A DNA stretch of 64,000 bases from Sympetrum striolatum. Lineage: Eukaryota > Arthropoda > Insecta > Odonata > Libellulidae. Below are positions 10,330-23,648 of this stretch, in pieces. Below the pieces are notes generated by a model, which was given only the letters and a program-made list of their open reading frames with translations, searched no databases and was not told the DNA's origin. The stretch lies in the NCBI GenBank assembly GCA_947579665.1, contig OX388345.1:73895454-73959453 (forward strand), read 5' to 3'. Made by a program: the position numbers and the translations under genes. Position 1 is the stretch's first letter; each line of letters begins with the position of its first letter.

Positions 10330-11260
10330 ATGTTCTCCTCCATCCCTCCCTGTTTTGAGCTAATCTCTTAATTCTCTTACATCCATCTTTTATTTTCAGG
10401 TCATCTTTGTTCTTCTCCTTCCTTTCATCTCCCTTCCAGCAACAAATCCTTCTATCACTGATTTCAATATTAGATTCCTTCGTAACTCTAGCCAATTCCT
10501 TTTTCTCTTCATGATCATCTCCATAATTGAGCCTTTTTAATTTATCCTCTATAAAACCTCTTCATTTCTTAATATGTCTGACCATTTTATTCCCTCCGTC
10601 TTCATCCTCATTTCGCATCCTTCTAAACGCCTTTTATCTTCTTTTCTCACTGTCCAAGTTACACAACTATACAGTATAGTACTACAAACACAGCACTTCG
10701 CTAGTCTCTTTCTTAGTTCTATATACATTTTCCATCTAATATATTCTTTTTCCTCATGAATGCTTCCTTTGCCATTGCTATTCTGTATCTGATTTCTCTC
10801 TCACTTTTCCATTCTTATGTTATCTTACCACCAAGACATATTTTCTCCGAATACCGGTGAGGAACGAGGCGAGACGAGGAACGCCGACAAAGACGGCTAT
10901 TGAAGATTTAAAACTTTAATCTAAAACTTTTAAATCTTTAATAGCCGTCTTTGTCGGCGTTCCTCGTCTCGCCTCGTTCCTCACCGGTATTCGGAGAAAA
11001 CAAGAAAGGACACCGCACTTTAACCTTCTCCGAATACCGGTGAATGAGACTACGAAAGCCGAAAAAGATGGCTATTGGAGATTTCAAATCTCTAATTCTT
11101 TAACAGCCGTGTTACAAATTTCTTTCTCTATAGCACCAAGATATGTGAATTCCTTTACATGTTCTATACAATAATTATTAATTTTAACATTAATGTCTTC
11201 ATTTCCTCCTATAATGATTACTTTCGTTAATGCACATGCAACAAAAAATAATAAAATATT
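10330..11260 (-). mobile_element. RTE-group LINE remnant, antisense, split by a hairpin MITE
   Basis: The minus strand translates, with stops and frameshifts, to CIEHVKEFTYLG (about 11180-11130), then RYRIAMAKEAFMRKKNIL, then a CVTWTVRKEDKRRLEGCEM block (about 10650-10580) and SDILRNEEVL. This order matches the region after the RT catalytic core in RTE-like LINEs, and parallels the RTE copy at 39.7-42.4 kb (CETWTLRKEEVKRLEAFEM). Between the YLG block and the IAMAKEAF block lies the hairpin insertion 10841-11129. Many stops: an old, inactive copy. The pyrimidine-rich + strand here is a consequence of its antisense orientation. Confidence 0.7.
10841..11000. mobile_element. Hairpin MITE, near-perfect 69-bp arms
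   Basis: Arms 10841-10909 and 10932-11000 are essentially perfect inverted repeats beginning TTTTCTCCGAATACCGG, around a short AT loop. A diverged half-copy of the same arm follows at 11024-11110. The pair is flanked by a near-repeat of CACCAAGAYAT (about 10829-10840 and 11132-11142), which may be a diverged target duplication in the antisense RTE. Confidence 0.8.
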
Positions 11261-11264
11261 TTAG

Positions 11265-13680
11265 GGATCAAGAGAGATCTGTTGACGAAATTATAACCTT
11301 GACAATTCAGTTTAATCACCACACTGGACTGGATTTCTCAATTCCACTCGTTCTATGGGCATAGTGGACATAAGAATCATTCCGTTTTGCTGACCTTAAT
11401 ACCCGACTTCTGAAACAGATCATGAGCGGGAGTAATTCAGATTGAAACGGAGATATCTCCAACGACATCGAATCGCTTACAGAGAGGAAATGCGCTTTAA
11501 TCCTTATCTTTCACAATGATGTGACATACCCCTAGTCGATGCAACCAGCAAAATTATGACACATTCTACTAGAGCAAGTGTCTGATAAAAGATAGTGCCG
11601 ATGTTTCAGCAGCTGAGGTTGAAAAAGGATTCAGTACGCACAGAAAACACTCATTTGTTAAAAAAATCCCATCATCAGCTAGGGCAATTTTTACCCGTAA
11701 AATAAACTATTATTAAAATATAATGTTATGATTATTATTAAATATCCTTTTTTAAATATGTTAAAAAATTGTATTTTTGGTATATCTGTACATTTATGTT
11801 TTTTTCTGTAACTTTGTACTTAATTTTCATACTTGTTTCTATCTTTATCCTTGAATGTAATATTTTTTATCGGTAGTGACGGGTTAAAATTCATGCAGCA
11901 ATCTTAGGTCTCATTAATGAATCTGATAAAGCGTTAATTATCATTTTATAATCGATGGCTGACGGTTAAAATGCTATCATTGCGAATTAATTACAAAATG
12001 GTTTATCTTGTATCACTGGTTAAAAAAATTAATCTGACAACTTGAATCCGAGAGAGTAATCGCCATGAATCTCGCAATTCATATTTTCCAATCGAATTCC
12101 TTGTTTACATTGAAGTTCAAATTATCACATAAATGACCGTCAAACGTCAATCTCCGTTAAACCGCAGAAGTGATGGAGAGATAGCAATACCTGCAGCAAT
12201 GCGAGTACTTGCGTTTCAAACCATTTCACTAGTTAACTTAATAAACCGCGAGGGAAAGTCGATAGCGGCGATTTTAATGTAAAAGATAATCTAACATCCA
12301 ACTGTAAGGGACCCTATTTAGCTAGCGTATAACAATGTGGGCAAATGCACTCTCACTGCCACCAATGATCTCTATCTCGATTTGTAAGTCGTTTCGGAGT
12401 TGGAGAAAAGCATGCGAGGCGATTAATTGAATCACAGCTGACTGATAGAGGGCGTGACAGAGTGGAGTGAAGCAAAAAGGGTTGATTATGAGAGTGAAAG
12501 TGAGACAGCATGATGTTTAGGAAGAGAAAATGAGGTATGTACTTGCTGCTTAATTAAGTGAGAATGTCAAGGATGACATATTTTCGAATGCAGAAATATC
12601 CGTGATTATAACATTTCGAATTTCTCTTGAGAAAACTAGCGTTCTTGTTACAGCGCCGTTGATATTCAAGCGATTATCGTGTCAATAGATAGCATAGAAA
12701 ATTTAAATACACAAGTATAAATGCATTATATTATTTAAAATATTAATACCTCATTAATTTTAATCATTAAAAACATAAATACCTTTTATCAAACAAAATT
12801 TTCGAGTTATTTTATACCAAAATAAGATGCAAGTGAAAGCTGGATCCAAAAGATGCCATAACTGCTTGAAGTAATCAAGATTCTAATGGCAAGAAGAAGA
12901 TATTTGAATTATTATAGGCGATGACTAAGCTAAAATCTTATATAAAGAAAAGTATTTAAACGAAATAAATTTATTTTTCACTTCAAAAAGAAAGCTCTCA
13001 ATCTAAACTCAATTAATTCTACAATCAGAAAGATGAATTAATTTTCCAAACACTTCGTAGATGAAAAGACAGTGCAACTAAACAGCCCCATCATCACAAC
13101 ACAAAGATTTTGCCTGCTTTAGTATTTGAGCACCATCATGGAAGAGATTACCACAAACTTTAACATCCACCAAACAATGGTTTACTCTCTTTTCCCTTCT
13201 GTGAAATACAACAGGAACTAGAGTTAAGAAAAATCGGCTGCAAAATTTTTCTTAATTCTTACCGATAATTCTTTTGACGAAGCCGTCTTTCTTTGGTGGC
13301 AGAGCGTATGCGTTAGAAATCTGTGTACCCGATGTTAAATTATTCAAGACATTCACCGAATCTGTTACAGAGTTTCTCCCTCGAAGGCTGCAGGAATCCT
13401 CATCTGCCAGTGTCGAATTAGTTTGTTACTGAACATTTGTCTTCGTTCAGTATTCATTGCACCTTAAAATAAATCTATAATACCCTTTATACCACAGAAC
13501 ATTTCCCTTCATCGAAGTCCTGAACAAGTGTGAGACAGAGGTATAGGAAGGATAGATTTTCTCTATATACCACGAGAATAATAACAAATATTATCTTCAA
13601 TTGGATATGGAAGCAAGTGCAGTTTTCCCTCAATCAAAGTAAAATATTCTGATCGCATTGAAATCGCAGAAAAAATAGGA
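11265..13680. other. No recognisable gene
   Basis: AT-rich sequence dense in stops. 12150-12540 is slightly richer in G+C, with purine-rich stretches near 12460-12530, but no reading frame or repeat border is evident. Confidence 0.45.
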
Positions 13681-13960
13681 ATAAATATATTTATTATTAT
13701 TATTGCTACGGTTACACAGAACTCAGATTTAACAATATCTTAAACAACACACCCAAAACCCCTTTCATACTATACATTTTTATAATAGTTTACAGCATCT
13801 GAGTTTAAAATCTTTAATTGTTTTAGGTAAGGGCTTGAAGACCTCTTCAGGTAACATGTTCCATTTCCTTACTCCTCAATTAAAAATTACGTGGAAGGTG
13901 GAAGAGAGGCCCACCTGGGCCTAACCTCTCCAATAAAGGGTCAAATAAATAAATATTAAG
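13680..13960. mobile_element. Two abutting LINE 3' ends
   Basis: On the minus strand, about 13890-13800 reads as a LINE C-terminal block, R-K-W-N-M-L-P-E-E-V followed by K-P-L-P-K-T-I-K-D-F, closely related to the copies near 22.2 kb and 27.4 kb. It ends in an AAT-type tail at about 13690-13702. On the + strand, 13895-13955 is a separate LINE tail with CCTAACCTCTCCAATAAAGGG followed by AAAT repeats. Both are 3' stubs. Confidence 0.6.
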
Positions 13961-13964
13961 AAAT

Positions 13965-14984
13965 GAGTTTTTAGCCGCGTCCGTCCTTTTGTTTTCATAA
14001 TTTTAACATTATTATTTTACTTTTATTATCGCAATGATTCTTCATTTAGTAATGTTTACGGGCATCCCTGATGAAATGGAGATAATATGATAATATTCTT
14101 GCCATTTATATTTGAAACTATGAATAAGGAGCATATAAATCTCTAATAAGTTATGAGAATATTTTATTCTAAACCCATATGTTGTGTAACGTATCCCGTA
14201 ATCCACCATGAACCTTCGAGACCTGCTTAACTTTAATAAAAGAGCTAATCCTCGGCAACTAGGGCATTCTTATATGGTGCTAAAGTCAACTTATCTTCCT
14301 ACGCAAAATATACGATGGCAAATGTAAAACTTATTAGGAGAATAACAAAATAAATTATGAATGTTGATTAGGTGGTCTTCAAAAATATTTCCATTTACGA
14401 TCAATTGACCGGAGTTTGCACCTTACGATCGAGCATGTTTTTTTTGTTGTAGCCGAGAAATGTCTCTAAATCATCGCTGTATTTAGAACAGCATGTTGCG
14501 AAAAGTTGGCAAAGGGCGTAAAACGTCGATTCAGACGCGGAGAATGCGATCTCTTCGATTCGCAGAAGAACACACGCGGATTTCATAACAATTGTGACAT
14601 CACCATCCGGTTACTCTCGTAACAATGCAGGTAAAGAGTGTGAAGCCGGTGAAGAGAGCAGTTGGTACTTCAGGTGTAAACACTAAGAAAATGGAATGAG
14701 ATCACAATAGGAATACATTATTTATTTACAAATAAGAAGGCATTTTTTGAAATAATAACGTTTTTAAAAACTTCTTATGTAACAAAATAATTAATCCAGC
14801 AAAAATGTCATATACATTAAAAATAAATAGCAATAATAATGTATCAACAGTGTGATAAGATTAATGAGCATATTAAAAGTAACATAAGTCGAATTTGGTC
14901 ATTCTTGTGTTAAGCTTCAATAAAATACTGGTTATGTTAATAGCATTATCAGATGAGATAACTAATTTCTTATTCTTTTTCTTA
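13965..14984. other. No recognisable gene
   Basis: Mostly AT-rich. A 61-residue minus-strand frame at 14401-14586 begins with ATG in a GC-richer patch and has an ordinary amino-acid mix. It could be part of an exon, but I see no homologous motif or paired splice sites. Confidence 0.35.
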
Positions 14985-15440
14985 TTTTCATATTATTTTT
15001 CTTTAAGTATTTCATCACCTTCTTTTGTGATATTTTTTAGGTGTATAGCCTGCGTTGTTTTTATGTATACGATTTTTTGTATCCATAAATGTTTCTTCTT
15101 ATGTATTTATTTTTGTAGTTCATTACAGTTGCCTTTTTACTTAAATTTAATTATTTTAGATATTAATTATGCTTTTCTACCCACGAGCGCCAGGTCTTGC
15201 AGTACATTATTTTTCTTTGAGTCATTCATCATCTTCTTTTGTGATAATTTTTAGGTATATAGTCTGTGTTGTTTTTACGTACATGATCCCTTGTATTCAT
15301 GAACTTTTTCTTCTTATGTATTTTGTATTTATTTTTGTGGTTCATTACTGTTGCCTTTTTACCTGCATTTCATAGTGTATTTATTGTATTTGTTTACCCA
15401 CTGATACCAGGTCTTGCACCTACTTATAATGTTTTACTCT
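14985..15440 (+). repeat. Tandem duplication, period about 214 bp
   Basis: Two adjacent diverged copies. CTTTAAGTATTTCATCACC at 15001 matches CTTTGAGTCATTCATCATC at 15215, and the similarity continues through TTGTTTTTA, TTTCTTCTTATGTATTT and TTGCCTTTTTAC. Thymine-rich sequence keeps a hydrophobic chance frame open; I do not consider it coding. Confidence 0.7.
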
Positions 15441-15444
15441 AGTA

Positions 15445-18400
15445 ATTATCATCGAGAATTTTTTAATGGTAATAATAATATTCGCTAAGTACCACTGAAT
15501 GTTTTCGTTTTCATGGATAGGATGCTCCTCTATTTTACTGGAGCAAGCATTAGAATATCAAAACTGTTTGATCTAGTCTCACGAGATAGAGAACAGCCGT
15601 ACTATCTAACGGGCGTTCACTGCAAAAGAGGAGGAGTTGTTTATCATGTCTGATTTCATCAATGTAAACAGTTACGAATCTGTAAAATCAACAAAAATGA
15701 AATCAGCCTAAAGGTTTTGGTCTGGGAATTTCCTAAGATTCTATAACATGAAAAATAATGACGATTCTACCATTAGGTTCCTGGTTTGAGAGATATTATG
15801 TAAAATAATTTATGTTAGAGATTATTTTCAAATTACTCATGGTAGGAAGGTCCTCAGCAATGAATTACGCAGTCTAGTTTTAAAAGATATGCATGTGGAT
15901 TAATAATGTTGCAGTGTGCTTGAACATTACTACATTACACCATAAAGTAAATATAGCTCTATGATAATATGTAATTGAAATATATATAAAATACGACTAA
16001 AACTAATAAAATTAAAAATATAAAAAGGATGTTCAAAGCCTAGAACTAATAAAACAAAAGGGAAAGAATTATTGTGTGGAGCAAGTAAAACTGTATAATA
16101 ATAGTTATGTATACGAACAATTTACAGTATTTTACATAAGAGTGTTTATGATATGTCATTAACCCTGTTTTTAACTTATTTAGTTTTAGTTATTTTATAA
16201 TTTTTATTTCTTATTTTCTCATGAAATTTCGAATTTCATTATGAGAGTATCCCGGAGTAGAATAATAAAAGTCTGACCTCGACATATTAGAGCATTCCTT
16301 TTCACAGTTACTATCGCCTGAAATAGCTTTAGCATTGGGTGAGTACGCCCCAGCTTAGGGGTGTCACGGTTTATGGGAGACCTATCTCTTCGCAAAATCT
16401 AAACCCAAAAGGAAAATACCACGCATTTCATGAGGTTGAGAAGTAAGCACAAGACGGTCGAAATGAAAGCAATAAAATATCTCATTCTTGTTTTCAAGAT
16501 CATTTTAACACCATTAGAGATACAATATTTGCTATTTTTTACAGTACACCATCTTGTTTATTTTTTCCTAAGACCACCAAAAACTACTTTATCAGTCTTT
16601 ACCACCTTTTCTTACTGCCCCGTTCCCAAGGAAATATTTTGATATTAATGCTACATGATTGAAAACTGTAATAATCTAATTAAAACATGTATTTACGTAG
16701 GCGGTGCTACTATACAAAATAGCCTAAGAATTAACCCTGACCTGAACAATGTGAATTTCTGAGCTAGATTTCAGCTATATTTTCTCTTAAATTTTCCGCT
16801 CACATTAATATTTCGTGATGTGAAGAAACCAGGAATTCATTAGATATCCTAAACAAGAACTACCACCTAAATAAAACAGGGCTACAATTAGCACGTTGAT
16901 AACATTGAAAATGCTAAGTTTACAGAACTCATACTATTCCTTTTATTGTTCTTTCTTTTTCCTCCAAAAAGAGTTTGAAAATAAAAATAGGAAGTGGTAG
17001 CTTTGATAAATATATGCTTTACGATGATCAAATAGATGAATAAAACGTGAGCAAATACTTCAAGAGCCTAGCGAATCGTGTACACCTAATTATTACGCCA
17101 GACTGGATGCATGCGTTTCTCTTCCATACCGCCTTCAATTACTGCAAGTCTCTAATTGCGCTGTTAAACTGTTCACAGACCGTGGAAAATCCCAAGTCAC
17201 GCAATGTGAAAACGTATGCCTTGGACATCAGGATAATACGGCAAGGTGATCCGGTAAAAAGTACGGAAGTATGATAACACTGTGGATCAACAAGAAAATT
17301 GGTTTGCCAAAATATGGGACTAAGAAAATCAGAATAGAATATCAAAACCTATTACGGAAATGGCAGAATCATATTGTCCTAATATCCTAACCCTAAGTTA
17401 TCTCGGAGATGTAACGCATGCAACCTTAAAGTACATCATAATAATAAATATACATTCTTCTGCAGATGATACATGTCGCCGGATTTTACTATCTTAAGAG
17501 CGAATGCATTTTTACTCTATGTACTCTATCTCTATGTTAATGAACCAAAATTCATCAGTTTTAGCACAGTCTTCTACCAATCGCATGAGTAATGCGCAAG
17601 AGGCCACGAAGAGAAATAATCTTTTTATATTCTGAATAACATGCATGAAAATTTAACTCAATTAAACTATATTAAACATTTGCAAGTTATTATTTACGTT
17701 ACGGAATCATCGGCGATGCACCTTTTAAGACAAAACAATTCTCTCACATTTAGATTCCATAGCCATGAGATTTAACCTCTCCTCCTGAATGAAATCAATT
17801 CCCATACAATGTATTTTTCTAACCCAGATGAATAAAATGATAAAAGGATACCATATTACCATGATTAAATAAAAGAGCCAATCTATATCTTTCGGTATGG
17901 TGATTGGGCCATTGAGACTGTTTCCCTGACACAAGGCATGAGAAAACTTATTTCAAAATGAATGAGGTTTTACTAAGGTTCATTTATCCGAAAATTAAAT
18001 GGAATATACTTCTCATGCATTTACCACAGCGCAATTATATATATGAAATAGAAGATGGATAATGACAATGGCAATCAAACGTGATAGTGCTTTGTTTTTA
18101 ATATCAGCCTTTCTGTTGTTGCTTTTTGTGTACAGTTCAACGTTCACATTACATTCCAATGTTTTATTGTAGAAGTACCACAGTAAAGAATGTGTTACTA
18201 CAACCATAGAGCGCTGCATATGGGAGGTTATTCGAGGGAAATTAATGAATGAATTCAAGTGCCTAATATATTAATGATTGTTAATAACTATAACATTACT
18301 AAGCTGTTAAATTCTTAAAATTACTAATTACTTAAAATTATAATTCGCTGGCATTTTCCCGGCTAACACTTGAGCTTGACAGCCTGCAACAACTCCTGCC

Positions 18401-19560
18401 GGCATTCCCTTTTACATTTTAAAATAGTTTCCAAGCGCTAATAGTTTGAAGTTAAACTTATTTACTTGAGTTATCAGAGATCAAAATTCTAGCTATGATT
18501 TAGAGCTCTAATTGACTAAGGTGAGGAAAACCAACGCTAATTCCAGTGAAATCTAGCCTAACCGATTCAGCACTAAACGCAATGAACCTGTTTAATGGTA
18601 ACGGTGATAAAGTGTTGCCAGCATCTAAAGTTCCTCCAACGAGTTTTTCTTTGCCCCCATTTAGACTTGTGCCAAGAGGATCCTCCGTCTTCAACGACCT
18701 CTCGGTCGGTTGCTGGAGACGGGGACGACGCCCACATGATCGTCGGAGAAAAGGTCGGTGACAAAACTCACAAGTTTAGTCCATTTAAAAGCTTTCAACA
18801 GAAGAAAACGAGCTTTTTAACCCCGTGGTATGCGGGACGCTGACCCTAATCAGTTTTTTTAATGGGAGAAATGATACATAATGAGATGGTCGAAGTTTCG
18901 AGCTGGATGTTCATGGAAATTGTGGACGGAAAAGTTTTCTTTAGATACTGAGTAATTTATTCTTCCGAGTAATATATATCGAATAATTCAGTTGACTGGC
19001 ATATAATATATTTCTAATTATTATTAAAATCCTCTTCTTCAATTTACCATTCATATTTGGAAGTTTCTCAGCGTTCTCCTCAGATTATCCAAGATATAAA
19101 TCAGATATAAAAAGTTCAATACATATGTATAATTGCAATATGCACAACGAAACCTATCAAAAGTCACGTTCGGTGGAATCTCCTCAAAATTACTTAAATG
19201 TAAATATATAGTATGATAGAGGTTGACACTGGTTACTTCCAATAATAGGAAAATTAGGATTTCTCGAGTCTAAAATGACGGAACTTAAGTTAATTATAAA
19301 AATAATCCACAACGTTCGTACTGAAAATGTATATATGTATACATCATGTGAAATGTAATAGTAATGTAAAAATGTAAGTAGATTGTATGAAAGATAGCCG
19401 TGGAATAAAATACCTAATTATTCCTTAATATCGCTAAAAATGCATTCGTCGTAAACTCTACAGAATAAATCTCTCGTTGTTTTCAAGTCGAGCAGCTGCT
19501 TCTATGTTGATCATTCTCGACGTTTCGGCACCTGTATCTCGCGCTGTATGAGGTGTAGAT
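15445..19560. other. No recognisable gene
   Basis: AT-rich with scattered short frames. 18540-18850 is GC-richer and has overlapping short frames on both strands with no recognisable domain. Confidence 0.4.
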
Positions 19561-19570
19561 CAGTCTAGTC

Positions 19571-19834
19571 AATAGGTGCTCAAACCTTTATTACTCGTGG
19601 TCCCCTTTTAATTTTTTGTGGACCCCCCAGCATGCCTAATATAAAAATTTTTCTGTAAATTCTGACCTGATATCCATTTGATTAAATTGTCTTTTAATAT
19701 GGTATCTTTAGATTCGAAAAGCTTTAAAACACTATCAAAAATAGCGGAAACTCTTGGCCCTCCATTTTTTTCTCTCTGACATGAACACCGTGTATATCTC
19801 CATAGACCCCTGAGGGTCACTTTGGGAACCTATG
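19571..19834. mobile_element. hAT-type MITE, older copy
   Basis: Left end AATAGGTGCTCAAACC and right end GGGAACCTATG are imperfect inverted repeats of the hAT type (compare CAGTGGTTCTCAAAC-like ends), with the GTGGTCCCC/GACCCC signature just inside. Flanking 8-mers GTCTAGTC and GTCTAAAC agree at 6 of 8 positions, consistent with an eroded 8-bp target duplication. No transposase. Confidence 0.65.
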
Positions 19835-19842
19835 GTCTAAAC

Positions 19843-20143
19843 CAGTGATTCCCAAAGTGGGCGATAGCGCCCCGATAGGGGTCTTGAAGTAATCCAAGTT
19901 TGATTTTAAAGTATTTTATTTCAATTTGATCATATTTCCACTTTGACTCAATTTTACAGGGCTCTAGGCAGTTGATAAACATCAGATATAATGATTTTGT
20001 GGACGTTTTAAACATTCCAGCTTTAGATTCGCTTTTTATTTATCATTTGGATTTGGTCTTACAGAAAAGAGTTTTTGTAGATGTCGGCTGGGGTTACTAT
20101 GTGAATTAGGGGGCGGTAGCATGGAAAAGTTTGGGAAACACTA
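19843..20143. mobile_element. hAT-type MITE with perfect 8-bp TSD
   Basis: Ends CAGTGATTCCCAAA and TTGGGAAACACTA form hAT-style inverted repeats. The flanks are identical 8-mers GTCTAAAC (19835-19842 and 20144-20151), the diagnostic hAT target duplication. GGGGGCGGTAGC near the right end matches GGGCGATAGCGCCCC near the left, extending the repeat. 301 bp, non-coding. Confidence 0.85.
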
Positions 20144-20151
20144 GTCTAAAC

Positions 20152-21790
20152 CGAGGCCTGACTGAAAACTCGAAAAGACTTCCTCCACCATATACGACGG
20201 AAAAATTCCTAAAATATTTCAAAGAATTTAGCATGATTTTAGGATTTTCTTGTTGCTGTAAATGTAGATTTAGACGCGAAATTCAACATTTCTTAAAAAA
20301 ATTCAAACATGAATATTTTTATGTTTTTAATAATTGTACTGAAGCCTGTCTAGGTAATAGTTAAAAGTTGGTTATTACCTCATCACAGAATTTTCAGATT
20401 TCAGAATTTCTAATATCGTAATTTGTATTGAATATAAAGTAATTTATTACATCGCATGTAATGGGGTACTTTAGAATTTCTGGTAAATAAATTTTTACTT
20501 TTGAAGGAAATAGTCGCTAATCTATCGACAGTATCTGTAAATTGGCATATACGTATGCACTTCACTTGTATAAACAATCACGTAATTTGTTGGATACCAA
20601 AAAGTGTCTTGTGTTCTTCCGAAAACATATTCAATACGATGACCTTGACATCTCAAGGATTTTAAACCTGATACACAATAAAACAAACGCTTAAAACAGT
20701 TCAATGAATAATTCTGTGGGTGTTTCACCATACTGATGCCAAAGATATTGATCACCAGCGGTGGGGTATGACTCGGAAACTAATGGATAGATTATCACGG
20801 CACAGACTTGGCTATGTTAGCACTTTTTCTGTTCATTTTTTCATTACCTCTTGGAAACAATCACAGATACTTAGTTAAAAAAATAGCAAAACAATCACAT
20901 TTGAGTGACAAAGACTAGCTGTGAAACTGCAATAGTGGGATATCTATTTTACTATTCAAATTCTTAACAGAAGCCCCGTAAGAAATCAGTTAGCCCTCAT
21001 TATTTCTGGAATTTTAAATTACTTTACTCAATATTTTCGATTTACGTTATTTGCGTGAGCTCAAATTTTAGAGATTGAAGGGAAGGGATACTTTTGAAGG
21101 GAATTTGGCGGTAAGAGAGCGAAAATATAACCTTGTAATTCCTTCCTCTTTTAGCAGCTATTCCCTCAATAACGTTTCAAGCAAACTGTCTGACGCGTTG
21201 ATTGATACATCCCAAAGCTTGACGTTGCTTGTCAGTACACCAAGGGAGAAAAATAAGCGCGAAATTGCTTCATCCTATGAACTCCAGTAACTATGAATCA
21301 TGTTTAACTCCAAGGGACCTTCCCGAGTCAAACTTCGAACCTGTATGAAAACCTCATATTGCTGACTTGAATTGAAAAATGTTTTATTTTGTCATGTAAA
21401 CAACGGTGGTCAAGGAAACTCTTCTTACGAGTGTAGATGAGTTTAGAATGTCCATTTAAACTAGTAATACGTCGAAATTTGTGGGTGAAACCTCATAGCA
21501 CTTTCACTATTCATTTGAGGATGTTTATGTAGTTCATTACACTACTCTATTATTAATGGAGCGTTTCCGAGTTAAACATATAGTACAACAGAATCTAATA
21601 ACTTGAGAAGTAATTGAGATATTAATTAGCGGTTTGCTTCAACAAGTTTGGTAACTCAAAATGTTTTCTACGTTTGCTTGATGATGGTGCACCATGCCAT
21701 TATGAAATAATTGTGAGGGATTTCTTGGATAGCTAGTTCTCAGATCGCTTGATTGGGAGAGGTGGTCCATCGATTGTTTGGCCCCCTAGA
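20152..21790. other. No recognisable gene
   Basis: AT-rich, many stops, no border or repeat that I can support. Confidence 0.45.
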
Positions 21791-21794
21791 AGCC

Positions 21795-22345
21795 CAGTTA
21801 TTTATTTATTTATTCAAATTACGCTGCGATTAGGCCATCAGGCAGCGGTGCAGGGGGAAATACAAAATTACAAACGATTGCCTGGCATTCGCCCAAAGAC
21901 GGGAGGGAAACCCCTCCAAAAACCTTCCGCAGGCAATGAATTACTTTTATATATATACATGCACAATATAACATTAATATTACAGTAAATACCCAACAGA
22001 TAAATAAACAACATTAACATTACAACAATATACAAAATAGATAATGTAACATTTATATTACAATTATTAACATTACAGATTTAAGCTTATTTTTAAAAGT
22101 TTTTACATTTCTTGGCAATGGAAAGAGGACTTCTCCAGGTAATGCATTCCATTCTCTAATTCCTCTATTGACGAATGAATACTTTGCAATGTTTGTTTTT
22201 TGTTCGCGTCCTTTGATCTTTAAGCTATGGTCACCACGTCCGATATAAGTAGGAAGTTTAAACCTAGCATTGAGTTCGCCCCAGCCCTCCGCGGAATTCC
22301 ATGATTTGAACATCCCGGCTAATCTATATGACGCCACTTGATATT
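21795..22345 (-). mobile_element. LINE 3' end with C-terminal RT block
   Basis: The minus-strand frame 22337-22053 contains NARFKLPTYIGRGDHSLKIK followed by IAKYSFVNRGIREWNALPGE and FPLPRNVKTFKNKL. This SFxNRxxxxWNxLP arrangement is the conserved terminal region of many insect LINE polymerases. The 3' UTR runs to about 21800 and ends in AAAT repeats (read on the minus strand). RT core and endonuclease are missing. The same subfamily is seen near 13.8 kb and 27.4 kb. Confidence 0.8.
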
Positions 22346-23637
22346 TTTCTGAGGGTTTTTATCAAGAATCAAGTGTACCAGACACCAGTTTGTGATCTAC
22401 CAGAACTGTACCGTCGAATTCCTGCAGTTATTGCAAATGTTACGCAAATGCTGCAAAACACTTGGATTAATATATAGATAAGATGTCTTTCTGTCACTAA
22501 TGGTGCTCATATCGAGGTGTGTTAACTGTGTAAAAATAAATTTTAGTTACCTTCTAGAAAAAAAACCGTCAATAAATATCTCAAGTTATTGCATTTGGTG
22601 TTATTATACGTTTAAACCGGACACCCTGCATTATTATCATTATTTTCGCGGGTATTCTTACTCGTAGAGAATCATACCCATGACGGTATGATAACGGACC
22701 AAATTTTATACATACGACTTCGATTATCTAGCGGTGAATAATGCTGAATGAAGGATTTTCATTCCTCCACAGTCCTTAGAATGTTAGTTCATCTCTTTCT
22801 TCGTGATAAGGTGTCTCGCAATGGAGAGTTGATTGTCTCCCTGTTTAAAAATCTAAGATCGATAGCTCGTGGAAATATTCAGGTATGAATGCAGATGCTT
22901 TCCATCTTCCGTTCGAATGAATTCCTCTTTTCCAATTAATAGTAAAGGTGTACCTTTGAACTCACGTCTAGTTTATCTTATGGGGAAGTGCGCAACCTCT
23001 ATTGATCGAGCAATTCCGATCCATTTCAAGCAATCAATATTTGAGCAATTTCAATCGATGTCTTTACTTTTCACGATAGCAATATCTTATATTCTCTCAG
23101 CAGAACGAAGAGCCTGCGATTACCAGCTAGAATAGTGATTAAAGAAGAACGAAAAGCTAAGTTGGCTCAAGATTCACTGGTACATTTTCGCTCGCTTTGT
23201 TTGTGGGCACATTCTGGGTTTTTCTCCACAAAGCTTTAGCAAAGAAGTTTTTCCTCAAATCATATCTTTCTGCGTCTATATTCTTTTGTATACCATTGAT
23301 TGTGTTCTAAGTTACATATAGAGCTGAGTAATAACTTCAAAAAATTAGATGCTAGAGCCCCCCATAAAGCCTAAATTGGCTGTAAGAGTTAAGTAGCAAT
23401 ATTGATACATGTGACTCATGGCAACAGGCGTAAACTTAAACCATTTCTGTAAAGCCACAGAATTACGGGTGTGTGAAGTGCATACTCAGGGTTAATCATA
23501 TCAACAAATATTTTTCCTTTTTTTCTGTAACTTTTAGTTACTACCTCTTTTTATAAGCCCTAGAGATTATGGCTTAGGTATAAGTAGTCTTACCGTAATC
23601 TGACAGAAGCTGGGGCGAGTTAACTGTTGCTTTCAAA
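22345..23637. other. No recognisable gene
   Basis: AT-rich. A string near 22603-22632 (TTTAAACCGGACACCCTG) looks like the end of a DNA transposon, but I could not find a partner end. Confidence 0.4.
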
Positions 23638-23648
23638 TAAACAGTCTT

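Noticed and set aside
14895..15375. Hydrophobic frames that look like membrane proteins
   Set aside because: Produced by T-rich tandem-repeat sequence; the two repeat copies do not conserve the frame.
22603..22632. Transposon end (CCGGACACCCTG)
   Set aside because: No matching opposite end found within the surrounding sequence, so it stays an isolated string.
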